NCBI GenBank assembly: GCA_002811645.1
Contig: PDIP01000111.1
Coordinates: forward strand, 44,739 to 91,465
DNA: 46,727 nucleotides
DNA from: Corallochytrium limacisporum
Lineage: Eukaryota; Opisthokonta
Direction: 5' to 3'
The notes under the pieces were generated by a model that saw only the letters and a list, made by a program, of their open reading frames with translations, made no database searches and was not told the origin of the DNA. Position numbers and translations under genes: made by a program. This document shows, one piece after another, positions 1 to 8,660 of the stretch; position 1 is the first letter of the stretch, and each line of letters opens with the position of its first letter.

Positions 1-1503
1 GGTTGGCGCGAATTTCTCCCTCCCTCCTTATTCCGGTTGATTAAATGTGATTTGGAGCAATATTTCGACGCAGAGGATAGTACAAAAGTCACCAACTTTC
101 CATGCCAAGACCGCTATATGCTCAGTACAAAAAAATTAGCACACTGCCAAGACCTACCGGGACAAACCCCCCCCTTCTTTTCCTTCCCTTGCGGACCTCG
201 GGGGTCTCTGTAACTGTTCGAAACTGAAGAGTGCCAAGAGTGGGTGGCTGGCCCCTGCAGGCACGCCGGGCCAGTGGTGTGGCGACCCACTTTGATTGCG
301 ATGCCCGAAGGCGTCATCGTTCATCTTCCTCTGTTTGTCGACATGGACGATCATGGTAACACCGACTTTGTCAGGGTGTTAAATTGCCGTGTGATTGCTT
401 CAGTCGGGGGTTGTACTTAGTAACTGCTGTGTGGAACGGTCTGCGAATCGACACACTACGTGAAGATTTACTTTGCCAGCCGTTCCGTCCGAATGCGCAC
501 AAACCGAAGCCCAATTAGGACCCCTGCTGTGTTATGCTGTCCACCACCTGCGTAAAAGATTTCATTACGTAGGTGAGATGAACACCGGGCCGGGCACTTC
601 ACGGGCCTGCATTGGCTGGCCAAATGGTGATAATAGCAGCAAGAATTTCCCCGTCTTGGCAGAGAGAGTCCTCAGAACAGCCACATCAGCGCGTTTACGT
701 AGACACTGCTCAGAAGAACACTTTGAGAGAAGTTTCCAGTGCCCTTGCAGCGCAGTGCGGTATGAAAAGGGAATGGCTTCTCGGCCTCTTAGGAGCACTG
801 GAATCTTTGATGTCGGTAATTGAACTGTTCACAAGCGAACAGGAGGTAGATGATGATGATGATGTTCGTCGCCGATGGGCGTCATTGCCACCTACCAAAA
901 CGAACGGCGGGCCTGCCGAATAGGGGCCGCTTAGGGAAGTAGCAAGGGGGCAACCGGAAGGGGCAACTGCGGAGATTCTTTTGGGGAGGGAGGGTAGGTG
1001 TGGAATGCATAGTGAACATTGCAGAGGAATTGTGCAGAAGAAGCAAAAAAGAAAAATAAAAGGGGGGAAATTTATCTTTACTGTTTTGCGCGAGTTTCGC
1101 GAGGAAGGGAGACCGAGGCAAGTGGGCGGAGGGGCGCAAGGGGGAAAGGAGGGGTTGGGCAGCGGAGGAGTCGGGCCTGCGGGTACCCGCGGTTCCCTCC
1201 GCAGGTTACATCAGCTTCGCATCAAAAAGCACATTCGGACGGCACGCAGTAGGCCCTTGAAGTGTCCTATTCTTCGCAGCATGTGCAATTTGAGAGACTT
1301 GGCAGAGAATAGAGTAGGAAACAAAAGAATGATTGTTTGTTTTGTCCATGCCGTGGTAGATGGCACACACGGGTATTTAAGGTGGGGATCTCTTGGACCA
1401 TTGAGGTCAGACCCGAAGGAGATCAAGTCAAACACACAGAGAGAAAGAAAAGAAACTCAGAGCTGGTCTTTGAAGATATTCTCAGTCTTATACATAACTA
1501 ATC
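1..1503. other. 5' flank without a convincing gene
   Basis: Several short open frames occur on both strands, but none resembles a known family. The longer ones (for example 473-823 and 612-923 on +) begin at TTG rather than ATG and are rich in Arg/Ser/Pro, as expected of chance frames. The segment 900-1200 is purine-rich (G/A runs). The last ~130 bases before 1504 are probably the core promoter and 5' leader of the VIT/vWA gene. I cannot exclude small exons or a non-coding RNA here. Confidence 0.5.
1374..1380 (+). promoter_or_regulatory. TATA-like element upstream of the VIT/vWA gene
   Basis: TATTTAA lies 124 bases before the ATG at 1504. The same heptamer is found 126 bases before the SMN-like ATG (6036-6042). 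A transcription start about 30 bases downstream would give a leader of roughly 100 bases in both cases. No start-site data are available, so this is inferred from position and motif only. Confidence 0.35.
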
Positions 1504-4422
1504 ATGGAGCTTTTCGGATTGTTGTTCAGCATTATTGAAATTGAGGCTTCCGAAGTGAAGCCGGAGTGGAAACCGTGTGCCTTGGAGCGGGTGGAGGTCA
1601 AGGCTGAAGTGATCGACTGTATTACCGAAGTAACCATTGCCCAGACCTACCGCAACCCTCTTCCAGACCGCACTGTTGAAGCAGAATATGTCTTCCCCTT
1701 GGATGAGAAGTCTGCAGTTTGCAGCTTCACTGCCACCCTTGAAGATGGCCGCTTGGTGAAAGGAGTCGTTCAGGAAAAGTTACAAGCTCGCAAGACTTAT
1801 GACCGTGCGCTGGCGCGCGGTGACGGTGCCTATCTCCTTGAGCAGGACAAGCCAGACATCTTTCGATGCAAAGTGGGAAACCTGGAACCTGGTATGAGTG
1901 TACGCATCGAATTGAAGTACGTTGCCGAGCTGAAAGTAGAGGGTGACGACGTTCGCTTCGTGCTGCCGACCTGCGTAGGCGAGCGGTACACTCCTGCAGA
2001 GTTCAAGCCAGCCTATCCCAAGCATGAAAGTGGTATGAAAAACACTGCAGAGACAGCTAAATTAACCTCTGGAAACAGCAACACAGTCCCTTGCACCCTG
2101 ATCGCCCACTTTGCCATGCGCTCCGCAATCACTGAACTGCGCTGCCCAACTCTGTCGGAGATGGAGGGAGAGAGTGAGGAGTTCCTGAACATAAGCTACA
2201 GTGAAAGGGATCGCAAGAAGGCCACTGTCCGTCTGAACAATGTACAGCTAGACCGTGACCTCGTGATCAAGTGTCGCGTCGAGAATCCCCACGAACCGCG
2301 ACTGAACCTGGAGCAAAGTCCCGAAGATGGCACAGGCGTGGCTATGTTGACTCTGGTGCCTGACTTTGAGCTGCTGGCAGCCGGTCAGGCATGCGACAAG
2401 TATCCTGTGGAAATGATCTTTGTGGTGGATCGTTCGGGCTCCATGGGCGGGCCTCGCATCGAACGTGCCAGGGAGGCCATGAAATTGATGCTCAAGTCCC
2501 TACCCGTCGAGCATGTGCACTTCAACATTGTCGGCTTCGGATCTCGCTTCCAGACCTTATTTGAGGGTCAGTCGCGCCCATACACTGAATCTAACTTGAA
2601 GCAGGCCATGGACCATGTCACGTCGGAGATGCAGTCCAATCTGGGCGGTACAGAACTGCTGAAGCCCCTGCAGCACATCCATCATTCCCTTCCTCGAATT
2701 CCCGGGCACCGTCGTCAGATCCTCGTCCTCACTGATGGTCAGGTAAGTAACACGGAAGCAGTTCTGAGCTATGTTCAGGAAATGTGCTCACCGGAAGCGG
2801 GAAATAGTGGTGTCGGGTCCATGTTCGGGGGCAAAAAGCGGGCATCTTCTGGCCACACGCGTTTTTTCAGCGTCGGTATCGGCTCCAGCGTCAGCCACCA
2901 CCTCGTTGAGGGTCTTGCTCGCAACGGCCAGGGTACTGCAGTCTTTGTCAATGATCGCGAGCCAATGCAAACCAAACTGCAGCGCCATCTGAAACAGGCT
3001 GTGGCACCCGCCCTGCGCAACGTCAGCGTGACATGGGGCGACGAGAAAACCAGTTCTGCGGAAGGCGCTGAGGCCGGGGACCAGGAACCAAGTGTTGTCG
3101 GTCGAGTGGTCAAGTCCATTTTTGGTTATCGTCGCGCCGATGATGATGTGAACGGCACTGGCAAGCCCGAGCAGAAGACCACTGGCATCAGCACAACCGA
3201 GGCTCTGACCATGCAATCGCCCTGCGTCGTACCGCCCCTGTTCGACGGCGAACGATTCCTGATCTTCCGTCGTTTCGCCGATGCTACCTCTCTGCCCAAG
3301 AGCGTTACCCTGTCCGCCACGGTTCCGTCTTTCACCTCCGGGATGGAGATCATCGAGGAGGTCTTGCAGGTTACTTTGACCACGGATGAGATCTACGAAG
3401 GTCTGACAGTGCATCGGATGGCCGCTCGTGCCGCTATCCGAGACCTGGAGGAAGGCAGGGTCGAGAAAATTGGCGATCCCAAGCCAGAGATTGTCCGCCT
3501 GGGCTGCAAGTACAGTCTGGCTTCAGCTCATACTTCCTTTGTGGCCGTGGAGAAGCGCAACGGCGATGGTGACGGGGACGCAACAGAGAAGGTGCTGGAG
3601 TGTGTCGAGGAGGAAGAGCCCGAACCTGAAGAGCCCCAGATGGAGTCAGCTCGCTTGTTCGCTCGCGTTTCCTGTGCCGCTCCAGCCGCTCCGAAGATGA
3701 AAAAGAAGGCCATGTTCGGTGGCGGCGGTGGAGGTCCGAAGTTCCGTAATCGCCGCAGTGCAATGGCCCCACAGCCGCCTCCTGCTCCGTGTGCCATGGC
3801 TTGCCCAATGCCAGCAATGCAGGGTGCTTTGCCAGGTGGCGGGTATGCAGTCGATGCCGTCCCCGCTTCGACAGGATCGGCAATGATGGGCATGCCGGGC
3901 ATGCGCGGTGACGCGAGGAAAGAGGAGGAGCGCTGTAAGATGGATCTGTGCATTGATGACGACGAATGCGATGAGTGCGAGGAGGAAGCTGGAGAGATGC
4001 TCTGTGAGGGAGGCGACGCCGGTGTCCATGAGAGGGACCGCAAAGCCCTTTCACAGAAACCCGTGGCGGCCCCTGCGCTCAGGCCCCGTGAAGTTGTTAT
4101 GCGCCTTGCTGATCTGCAGAAATTCGACGGATCATTTGAGCTCACTGATGAACTCATCGCCCTCGATGTCAGCGGTGCGGCCCTGGGCTGTTCCACAGTC
4201 GAGGCAGTCGTTGCGAAGCTAGATGGCGTCACCGATGCGCGTGTGGCGGGCACCCTCTTTGCTTTGGCCCTTCTTCAGAGCGCAGCTGGCCTGCGCAAGA
4301 TCAAGGACGAGTGGGAGATGCTGGCACAGAAGGCGCGTAAGTTCCTCAATGCTCAGACACAGGGTGCCAATCTCTCCGAGTACATGACCAAGCTCACTTG
4401 CCAGGCCAGTCCTGTGGCCTAA
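1504..4422 (+). CDS. VIT and von Willebrand factor A domain protein, VWA5A-like
   Basis: The 972-residue protein opens with a VIT domain (about residues 10-145), recognisable by the FPLDEKSAV, KARKTYDRA and VGNLEPG segments seen in vertebrate VWA5A and inter-alpha-trypsin inhibitor heavy chains. A vWA domain follows (about 300-480) with a complete metal-ion-dependent adhesion site: D309, S311, S313, T383 and D411. A Gly/Pro/Met-rich linker (about 735-800) and an acidic Cys-rich patch (about 815-840) lead to a C-terminal helical domain (about 860-965) of the kind shared by VWA5A and vault PARP4. There is no signal peptide, so an intracellular scaffold is likelier than an extracellular role. 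The start is the first in-frame ATG and fits the family's N-terminus. It faces TPK with 93 bases between the stops. The family is multi-copy, so no one-to-one orthologue is claimed. Confidence 0.88.
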   Translation: MELFGLLFSIIEIEASEVKPEWKPCALERVEVKAEVIDCITEVTIAQTYRNPLPDRTVEAEYVFPLDEKSAVCSFTATLEDGRLVKGVVQEKLQARKTYDRALARGDGAYLLEQDKPDIFRCKVGNLEPGMSVRIELKYVAELKVEGDDVRFVLPTCVGERYTPAEFKPAYPKHESGMKNTAETAKLTSGNSNTVPCTLIAHFAMRSAITELRCPTLSEMEGESEEFLNISYSERDRKKATVRLNNVQLDRDLVIKCRVENPHEPRLNLEQSPEDGTGVAMLTLVPDFELLAAGQACDKYPVEMIFVVDRSGSMGGPRIERAREAMKLMLKSLPVEHVHFNIVGFGSRFQTLFEGQSRPYTESNLKQAMDHVTSEMQSNLGGTELLKPLQHIHHSLPRIPGHRRQILVLTDGQVSNTEAVLSYVQEMCSPEAGNSGVGSMFGGKKRASSGHTRFFSVGIGSSVSHHLVEGLARNGQGTAVFVNDREPMQTKLQRHLKQAVAPALRNVSVTWGDEKTSSAEGAEAGDQEPSVVGRVVKSIFGYRRADDDVNGTGKPEQKTTGISTTEALTMQSPCVVPPLFDGERFLIFRRFADATSLPKSVTLSATVPSFTSGMEIIEEVLQVTLTTDEIYEGLTVHRMAARAAIRDLEEGRVEKIGDPKPEIVRLGCKYSLASAHTSFVAVEKRNGDGDGDATEKVLECVEEEEPEPEEPQMESARLFARVSCAAPAAPKMKKKAMFGGGGGGPKFRNRRSAMAPQPPPAPCAMACPMPAMQGALPGGGYAVDAVPASTGSAMMGMPGMRGDARKEEERCKMDLCIDDDECDECEEEAGEMLCEGGDAGVHERDRKALSQKPVAAPALRPREVVMRLADLQKFDGSFELTDELIALDVSGAALGCSTVEAVVAKLDGVTDARVAGTLFALALLQSAAGLRKIKDEWEMLAQKARKFLNAQTQGANLSEYMTKLTCQASPVA

Positions 4423-4515
4423 ATTGAATTCTGATTTAATTGTCTTGCACAAAACTAGATACACCCTTACGAATACTTTACAAACATTTTCTTAAAACCT
4501 TTGGTCTGTCATTTC

Positions 4516-5481
4516 CTATCGATTCTTAAGGGGACCCGAGGGGTCCGCTTGGAATGACTCTGGTAGGCTGGTGGTGAAGAGCAGATACTGTTGGCACTCA
4601 ACTGTAACATGAGTATACTGTTCTCCGTCACTGTCCATTTCAGGCTCCGGCAAGTCGAATTCATTGCTGGTGCTAATCAGCCCACCAAAGTTCATGTCCC
4701 GACCCCTAAGGTTGTACTTGAATCCGTGTGTGATCACGTCGTGTACTGCACCAAATACTGGGATCAAACCGCATTTGATTCCCTGCCAGTTTGCACCCCT
4801 GAGACAGAACTGCGTGATTTCGTTGGGCCGACAGATGGCGTGCCACGCCTGGCTATTAATTAGATGCATGTCCAACATGAAATCGTCCGGTCCGGGCAGT
4901 CCGTCCTCGCGGGCTTGACCACTGTTGTATTGCTCAGTGCTATTCAGCAGCGTGTTCAGCGATCCCATGACATGGTCAAAGCGGCCTTCCATGCTACACC
5001 ACACGATAATTTCATGGTGTAGAACCGGTTTGGCTCCAACAGTACCCTCCTTGGCCTGATTCTTTACGGCGTTCACAACGTATTTAACGGCCTTGTCAAA
5101 GTCTGTACAGTCCTCATCAGTGTCTACTACCATCCGAGTGCCTGCTTCTGTGTAGTGGTCCTTTACTTCGGGGCGGATGCTATCCATGTCCCCGACAATC
5201 ACCTCCGGAGTCACAGTTCCGTCCTCTGAGGACAGGCTCTCACGGTCATAGAGACGGTTAGCTGCTCCGTCACAGACAATGGTTGAGGCCGCCCACAGAT
5301 CCTTCATGTATTCCGGTGCTGCCCATGTGATGGGTTGGTTGAGCAAGACCAGCCACCGCTTCAACACTACGGGCCGACCAGTATGGTGGCTGCTGCTCTG
5401 ACGTGAAGATCTTCCCAGTGGAAAAACCAATTGTCGCTGTATCTGGCCACTGGGAAGCCTTATGGTTCCGCGAGCTGTCAT
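4516..5481 (-). CDS. TPK1: Thiamine pyrophosphokinase
   Basis: Transfers pyrophosphate from ATP to thiamine to make thiamine diphosphate. The 321-residue protein aligns along its length with animal TPK1. It has the LNQP segment (47-50), the DGAANRLYD loop (71-79; animals and yeast have DGGAN), GDMDSIRPEV (97-106), the D122-x-D124-x-T126-D127 metal/ATP motif and EGRFDH (165-170). The C-terminal thiamine-binding domain includes the WxGIKCGLIPV and GLISTSNEFD segments. The N-terminus is about 20 residues longer than human TPK1. Its first 56 residues hold seven Arg and one Lys and no Asp or Glu, which resembles a mitochondrial presequence. The start is an ATG at 5481. It is head-to-head with the SMN-like gene, 686 bases apart. 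Confidence 0.94.
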   Translation of the reverse strand: MTARGTIRLPSGQIQRQLVFPLGRSSRQSSSHHTGRPVVLKRWLVLLNQPITWAAPEYMKDLWAASTIVCDGAANRLYDRESLSSEDGTVTPEVIVGDMDSIRPEVKDHYTEAGTRMVVDTDEDCTDFDKAVKYVVNAVKNQAKEGTVGAKPVLHHEIIVWCSMEGRFDHVMGSLNTLLNSTEQYNSGQAREDGLPGPDDFMLDMHLINSQAWHAICRPNEITQFCLRGANWQGIKCGLIPVFGAVHDVITHGFKYNLRGRDMNFGGLISTSNEFDLPEPEMDSDGEQYTHVTVECQQYLLFTTSLPESFQADPSGPLKNR

Positions 5482-5840
5482 ATTTGAAGAACGTGTGTCC
5501 CGTGCTGCCGATTCGCTGGTCCACAGTGGGAATCAAGTTGTCATCATCACGTCGAAAGTTTCCACATCGAATCCAACCACGCCGTCATACACTCAGTTGT
5601 ATGTCAAGAAGACACTGGACCAACAGTACCTGAATACGCAGCGTCTGACCTTGAAGTACCCAAACGTCGAACCCGAAACAAACTTCAATGGAAGTGGCCC
5701 CGCCTCCGATTTGTTGGCCGTGTCCCGTCCCACGGTGCTCGAGCCCCCTGACCCACCCATGACCCTCCCCGCATACTTGCAGTGGCGGGGGTTTTGGGGG
5801 AAGTGGGGGTATTTCCCTCTCTCTCTGTTCCTCTCTCCAG

Positions 5841-5869
5841 CCCCCCCCCCCCCCGGGGGGGAGGGGGGG
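5841..5869. repeat. C14/G7-A-G7 self-complementary homopolymer run
   Basis: Fourteen C are followed directly by seven G, an A and seven more G, with no spacer. It can fold as a hairpin or contribute G-runs to a quadruplex on either strand. It sits in the divergent TPK1/SMN intergenic region. Run length may be unreliable in the assembly. Confidence 0.7.
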
Positions 5870-6035
5870 CAGCAGTCGGGCAGTGTGCGGTGTCCGGACG
5901 GAGCTGACCCCCCCATCCCCCGGGGTGTGCTGACGGTCCGAGTGTCCCAGAGTCTCACCTCTGCGCACTAATCAGTGGTCTCCTCGTTCATGGTGAGTGG
6001 AAGCTCGCCTTCGGAACATTGTGGAGGCAGATTGC

Positions 6036-6042
6036 TATTTAA
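6036..6042 (+). promoter_or_regulatory. TATA-like element upstream of the SMN-like gene
   Basis: TATTTAA lies 126 bases before the ATG at 6168, matching the spacing of the identical element before the VIT/vWA gene. Functional status is inferred. Confidence 0.35.
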
Positions 6043-6167
6043 TAATTGCTGTGGGTATTCGTGCAAAAGGAATCATGCCGAAAATCATGTTGGATTGGAG
6101 CACACGGTCATGAGCAGTGGAAGGTTGGTCAATGGAACGCATGGACCCAAGCCAATTGCAATGAAAG

Positions 6168-8504
6168 ATGAATGGTGGACAAAGAGACCAAGTGCCCGAT
6201 GACATAGTGTCAAAAACGTTCCAGGAAGCACTGCACTGGCAACTACCAGCAGAAGTATCGTTACAGAAAATGCAACAAGGAAAAATGGCGCAACAGATAC
6301 TGATCGGAAAACAGGAGTTGCACAACCACAGTAGCCACAGCGAGAGCACCTCACCATCACCGTACGGAGGCGCGCAACAGCTCAGGGTTGGTGGTACATG
6401 TCTTGCGGTGTATGTGGAGGACGGTGAGCTCTACCCGGCTCGGGTCCTGGCGTTCAAACGAGGACGGATGCCAGATGACTCAAGAGCGACTGTCGTGTTC
6501 GAAGGATTTGAGCAGGAGGGACCGTATGACATTGATCTAGACGACATTTACCCAGACCCCAGACTAGGAAGGGAAGCACCGTATTCCGCCCCGGCCAAGG
6601 CAGGACAGGCACCTCCTCCTCGGAGCAGTGAGCAAGAAGCGGACGATGCACTGGCTCTGTTTGACCTGAGTCTGCGGGATATTTCGTACGCAACTGACCC
6701 CGGGAGCATAATACCGTCTTTAAACGCTGTTTCGCGAAGCCTACTGCGGCAACATCCACAACAAAGGCCGGTCATGACTCTGGAGGAGACAGATTTGGTA
6801 GAGGGCAAGGACGAGAACGGAAATGGAGAAACCGACAGAATTGACGCAGCCGTGCGTGACTATGGTGGAGCTGGAGGACTGGGAAACTCCGAAGGATTCA
6901 ATATGCACCAACAGTCGTACTCGCCAACCCCGGGGGCAGTCATGAATACGTCTTCACCTGTGATCGAGGAGGAGGACGAAAATGGCAAGAACGACCAAGA
7001 AGAGACTCAACTGGTCCCGAACTTAGACGAAGGATCGCAGTGCTGGGTCTTCCACAGCGAAGAGAATCGCTGGATTCCAGCGGTCATCAACGACGCCCAG
7101 TACGACGAGAGCACCGGTGAGGTGGAGGTTGGTGTGGTCTCCATGGAGCCTGACGGTGCGTACTTTGTGGTGCCGCGTTCGCATATTTACACCGGAGAAC
7201 AACAGCAGCTGGGGGAAGGAACGACAACAGAGTTACCAGCAGACCGGCAGAAAACTATCAAGAAGACTACTGAAAGAATGGCAACGAAGAATGCAAGGGT
7301 AGCCAAGGGCAGCAGCCATGGCGGTCCTGCACCCTCTACTGCTTCTGCTCCACTATCAGTACAGGCATCAGATTCCCAGAAAGGGGAAAATACAAGATCT
7401 CCAGTTCCCACTAGAGAGGCAACAGCACCTGTGGCGGCTGACGCGGCCGCAGCGAAGGCACAAGAAGCGGTCATAGCCGCAGCTGCCGCCGCAGCGTACG
7501 CGACAGTGAAGGAAATGTTCACAAAAGAACAGAGAGCGTTCCCTTCGCGGTCCTCAGATGCTGTGGACCAGGCCGTGCAGCGGGTCATCAACGATGTTGG
7601 TGGCAGTAGTGGCCCGGGCCATGCGCCCACGAATGAAGACCTCGACGCCTTGCGTAGTGCAGCCCTGCTTGGCACTGATGAGGATCTGTCGCAGTTGCTC
7701 ATGGCCTGGTATGCAGCCGGGTTTCAGACGGGCAAGCTCATGTCGCGGAAGGAGCAGGTCCAAAGCTCAAATTCACCGTCATCCGACAGAAAGGCAGCGG
7801 ACAAGGGCAAGTCACCTGTGACATTGGCCAAGCCATGCCGTGAGCGATCGCCACAGCCACGGCGACAGCCACAGACCACAGTCCCGTCACGGTCACCGCC
7901 GAAGCCCCCGAAGTCTGTTGACAGAATCTGCAGCATCGCCGTGGTTGGCAACAGTGCTAAGAGCACCGATACAGCTGCGATTACGGTGGATGTCTCGGGG
8001 TCTGGTGGAAACCCAAGGAGGCGCCTGCCCCAGACCATCACCGCAAAACTAGTGCAGGGACACCGGGTTGCCAGTGGCCTCAACAAGGATCCTAAATTCC
8101 CGGGAGGCACCCTGGGCATGCAAATTCCTGTCTTCCGGCGCCTCGGCGTCGACCTTGGACGGTACCACCCGGCTACCCTCAACTTAAGTATCGCCCCACA
8201 CTGCTATCGACTACTGGAGCCATGGAGGACACTGCGCCAGGTCGACTGGAGCAATCCACAATCGCCAAACCTGCCGCCCGAGGACTTCAGTGTCATTCCA
8301 TGCGTAATTCGCCCTCTGGGGTCAAGGGATAAGTATTCGGCAATGATTTACTACCCTCACCCAGAGACTAAGCCGGACTACCACGCCACGAACGTTAGTG
8401 ATGCAATGCTTGAGGTATTGGCGCCAGAGATTCCTGGTGTTACCTACGGCGATCTCTTTCAGCTTGTCGCAGGGGCGGATGAGATTGCCTTTTTCGAGCG
8501 GTAA
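6168..8504 (+). CDS. SMN1: SMN-like protein with a second Tudor-like unit and a C-terminal RibK-like domain
   Basis: SMN, with Gemin2, loads Sm proteins onto spliceosomal snRNAs. This 778-residue protein has the SMN parts in order. A short helix at 11-26 (PDDI...FQEALHW) resembles the Gemin2-binding segment. A Tudor domain at 72-131 matches SMN closely (VGGTCLAVYVEDGELYPA), and the four dimethylarginine-cage positions are all aromatic (Y82, Y89, F111, F114). A YG-box at 504-524 contains WYAAGFQTGK, where human SMN has WYMSGYHTGY. Unlike known SMNs it adds a second Tudor-like unit (288-341), an Ala-rich helix (about 420-450) and, after a Pro/Ser-rich linker, a 190-residue domain (587-778). That domain has GHRVASG (631-637), PATLNLSIAP (668-677), an EDF segment and a final LEVLAPEI...GDLF segment. 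Its order of motifs follows archaeal CTP-dependent riboflavin kinase (RibK). The frame is open throughout. Calling the C-terminus RibK-like is inference; activity is unknown. Confidence 0.82.
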   Translation: MNGGQRDQVPDDIVSKTFQEALHWQLPAEVSLQKMQQGKMAQQILIGKQELHNHSSHSESTSPSPYGGAQQLRVGGTCLAVYVEDGELYPARVLAFKRGRMPDDSRATVVFEGFEQEGPYDIDLDDIYPDPRLGREAPYSAPAKAGQAPPPRSSEQEADDALALFDLSLRDISYATDPGSIIPSLNAVSRSLLRQHPQQRPVMTLEETDLVEGKDENGNGETDRIDAAVRDYGGAGGLGNSEGFNMHQQSYSPTPGAVMNTSSPVIEEEDENGKNDQEETQLVPNLDEGSQCWVFHSEENRWIPAVINDAQYDESTGEVEVGVVSMEPDGAYFVVPRSHIYTGEQQQLGEGTTTELPADRQKTIKKTTERMATKNARVAKGSSHGGPAPSTASAPLSVQASDSQKGENTRSPVPTREATAPVAADAAAAKAQEAVIAAAAAAAYATVKEMFTKEQRAFPSRSSDAVDQAVQRVINDVGGSSGPGHAPTNEDLDALRSAALLGTDEDLSQLLMAWYAAGFQTGKLMSRKEQVQSSNSPSSDRKAADKGKSPVTLAKPCRERSPQPRRQPQTTVPSRSPPKPPKSVDRICSIAVVGNSAKSTDTAAITVDVSGSGGNPRRRLPQTITAKLVQGHRVASGLNKDPKFPGGTLGMQIPVFRRLGVDLGRYHPATLNLSIAPHCYRLLEPWRTLRQVDWSNPQSPNLPPEDFSVIPCVIRPLGSRDKYSAMIYYPHPETKPDYHATNVSDAMLEVLAPEIPGVTYGDLFQLVAGADEIAFFER

Positions 8505-8660
8505 ACTAACCAACTAAAAGGAAGAAGTACAGAAATTGAACGGCCGATAAAGTATTCTTCAAATGGCTAACCATTTATTCCGAATCTGAAAAAAAACATG
8601 CGAGACTGTATGCGCGTTTGCAGAGGAAAACAGCAGATTTTTCGGAAAGACAAAGGGTTT

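Larger units (their letters stand above)
5482..6167. promoter_or_regulatory. Divergent intergenic region between TPK1 and the SMN-like gene
   Basis: These 686 bases hold the 5' ends of both head-to-head genes. The centre (5815-5900) is low complexity: a CT tract and then a C14/G7 palindromic run. A TATTTAA element at 6036 points towards the SMN-like gene. No open frame here resembles a protein. Shared or independent promoter use cannot be decided from sequence. Confidence 0.5.

Noticed and set aside
612-923. 103-residue frame left of the VIT/vWA gene
   Set aside because: TTG start, no family resemblance and overlapped by comparable frames on the other strand.
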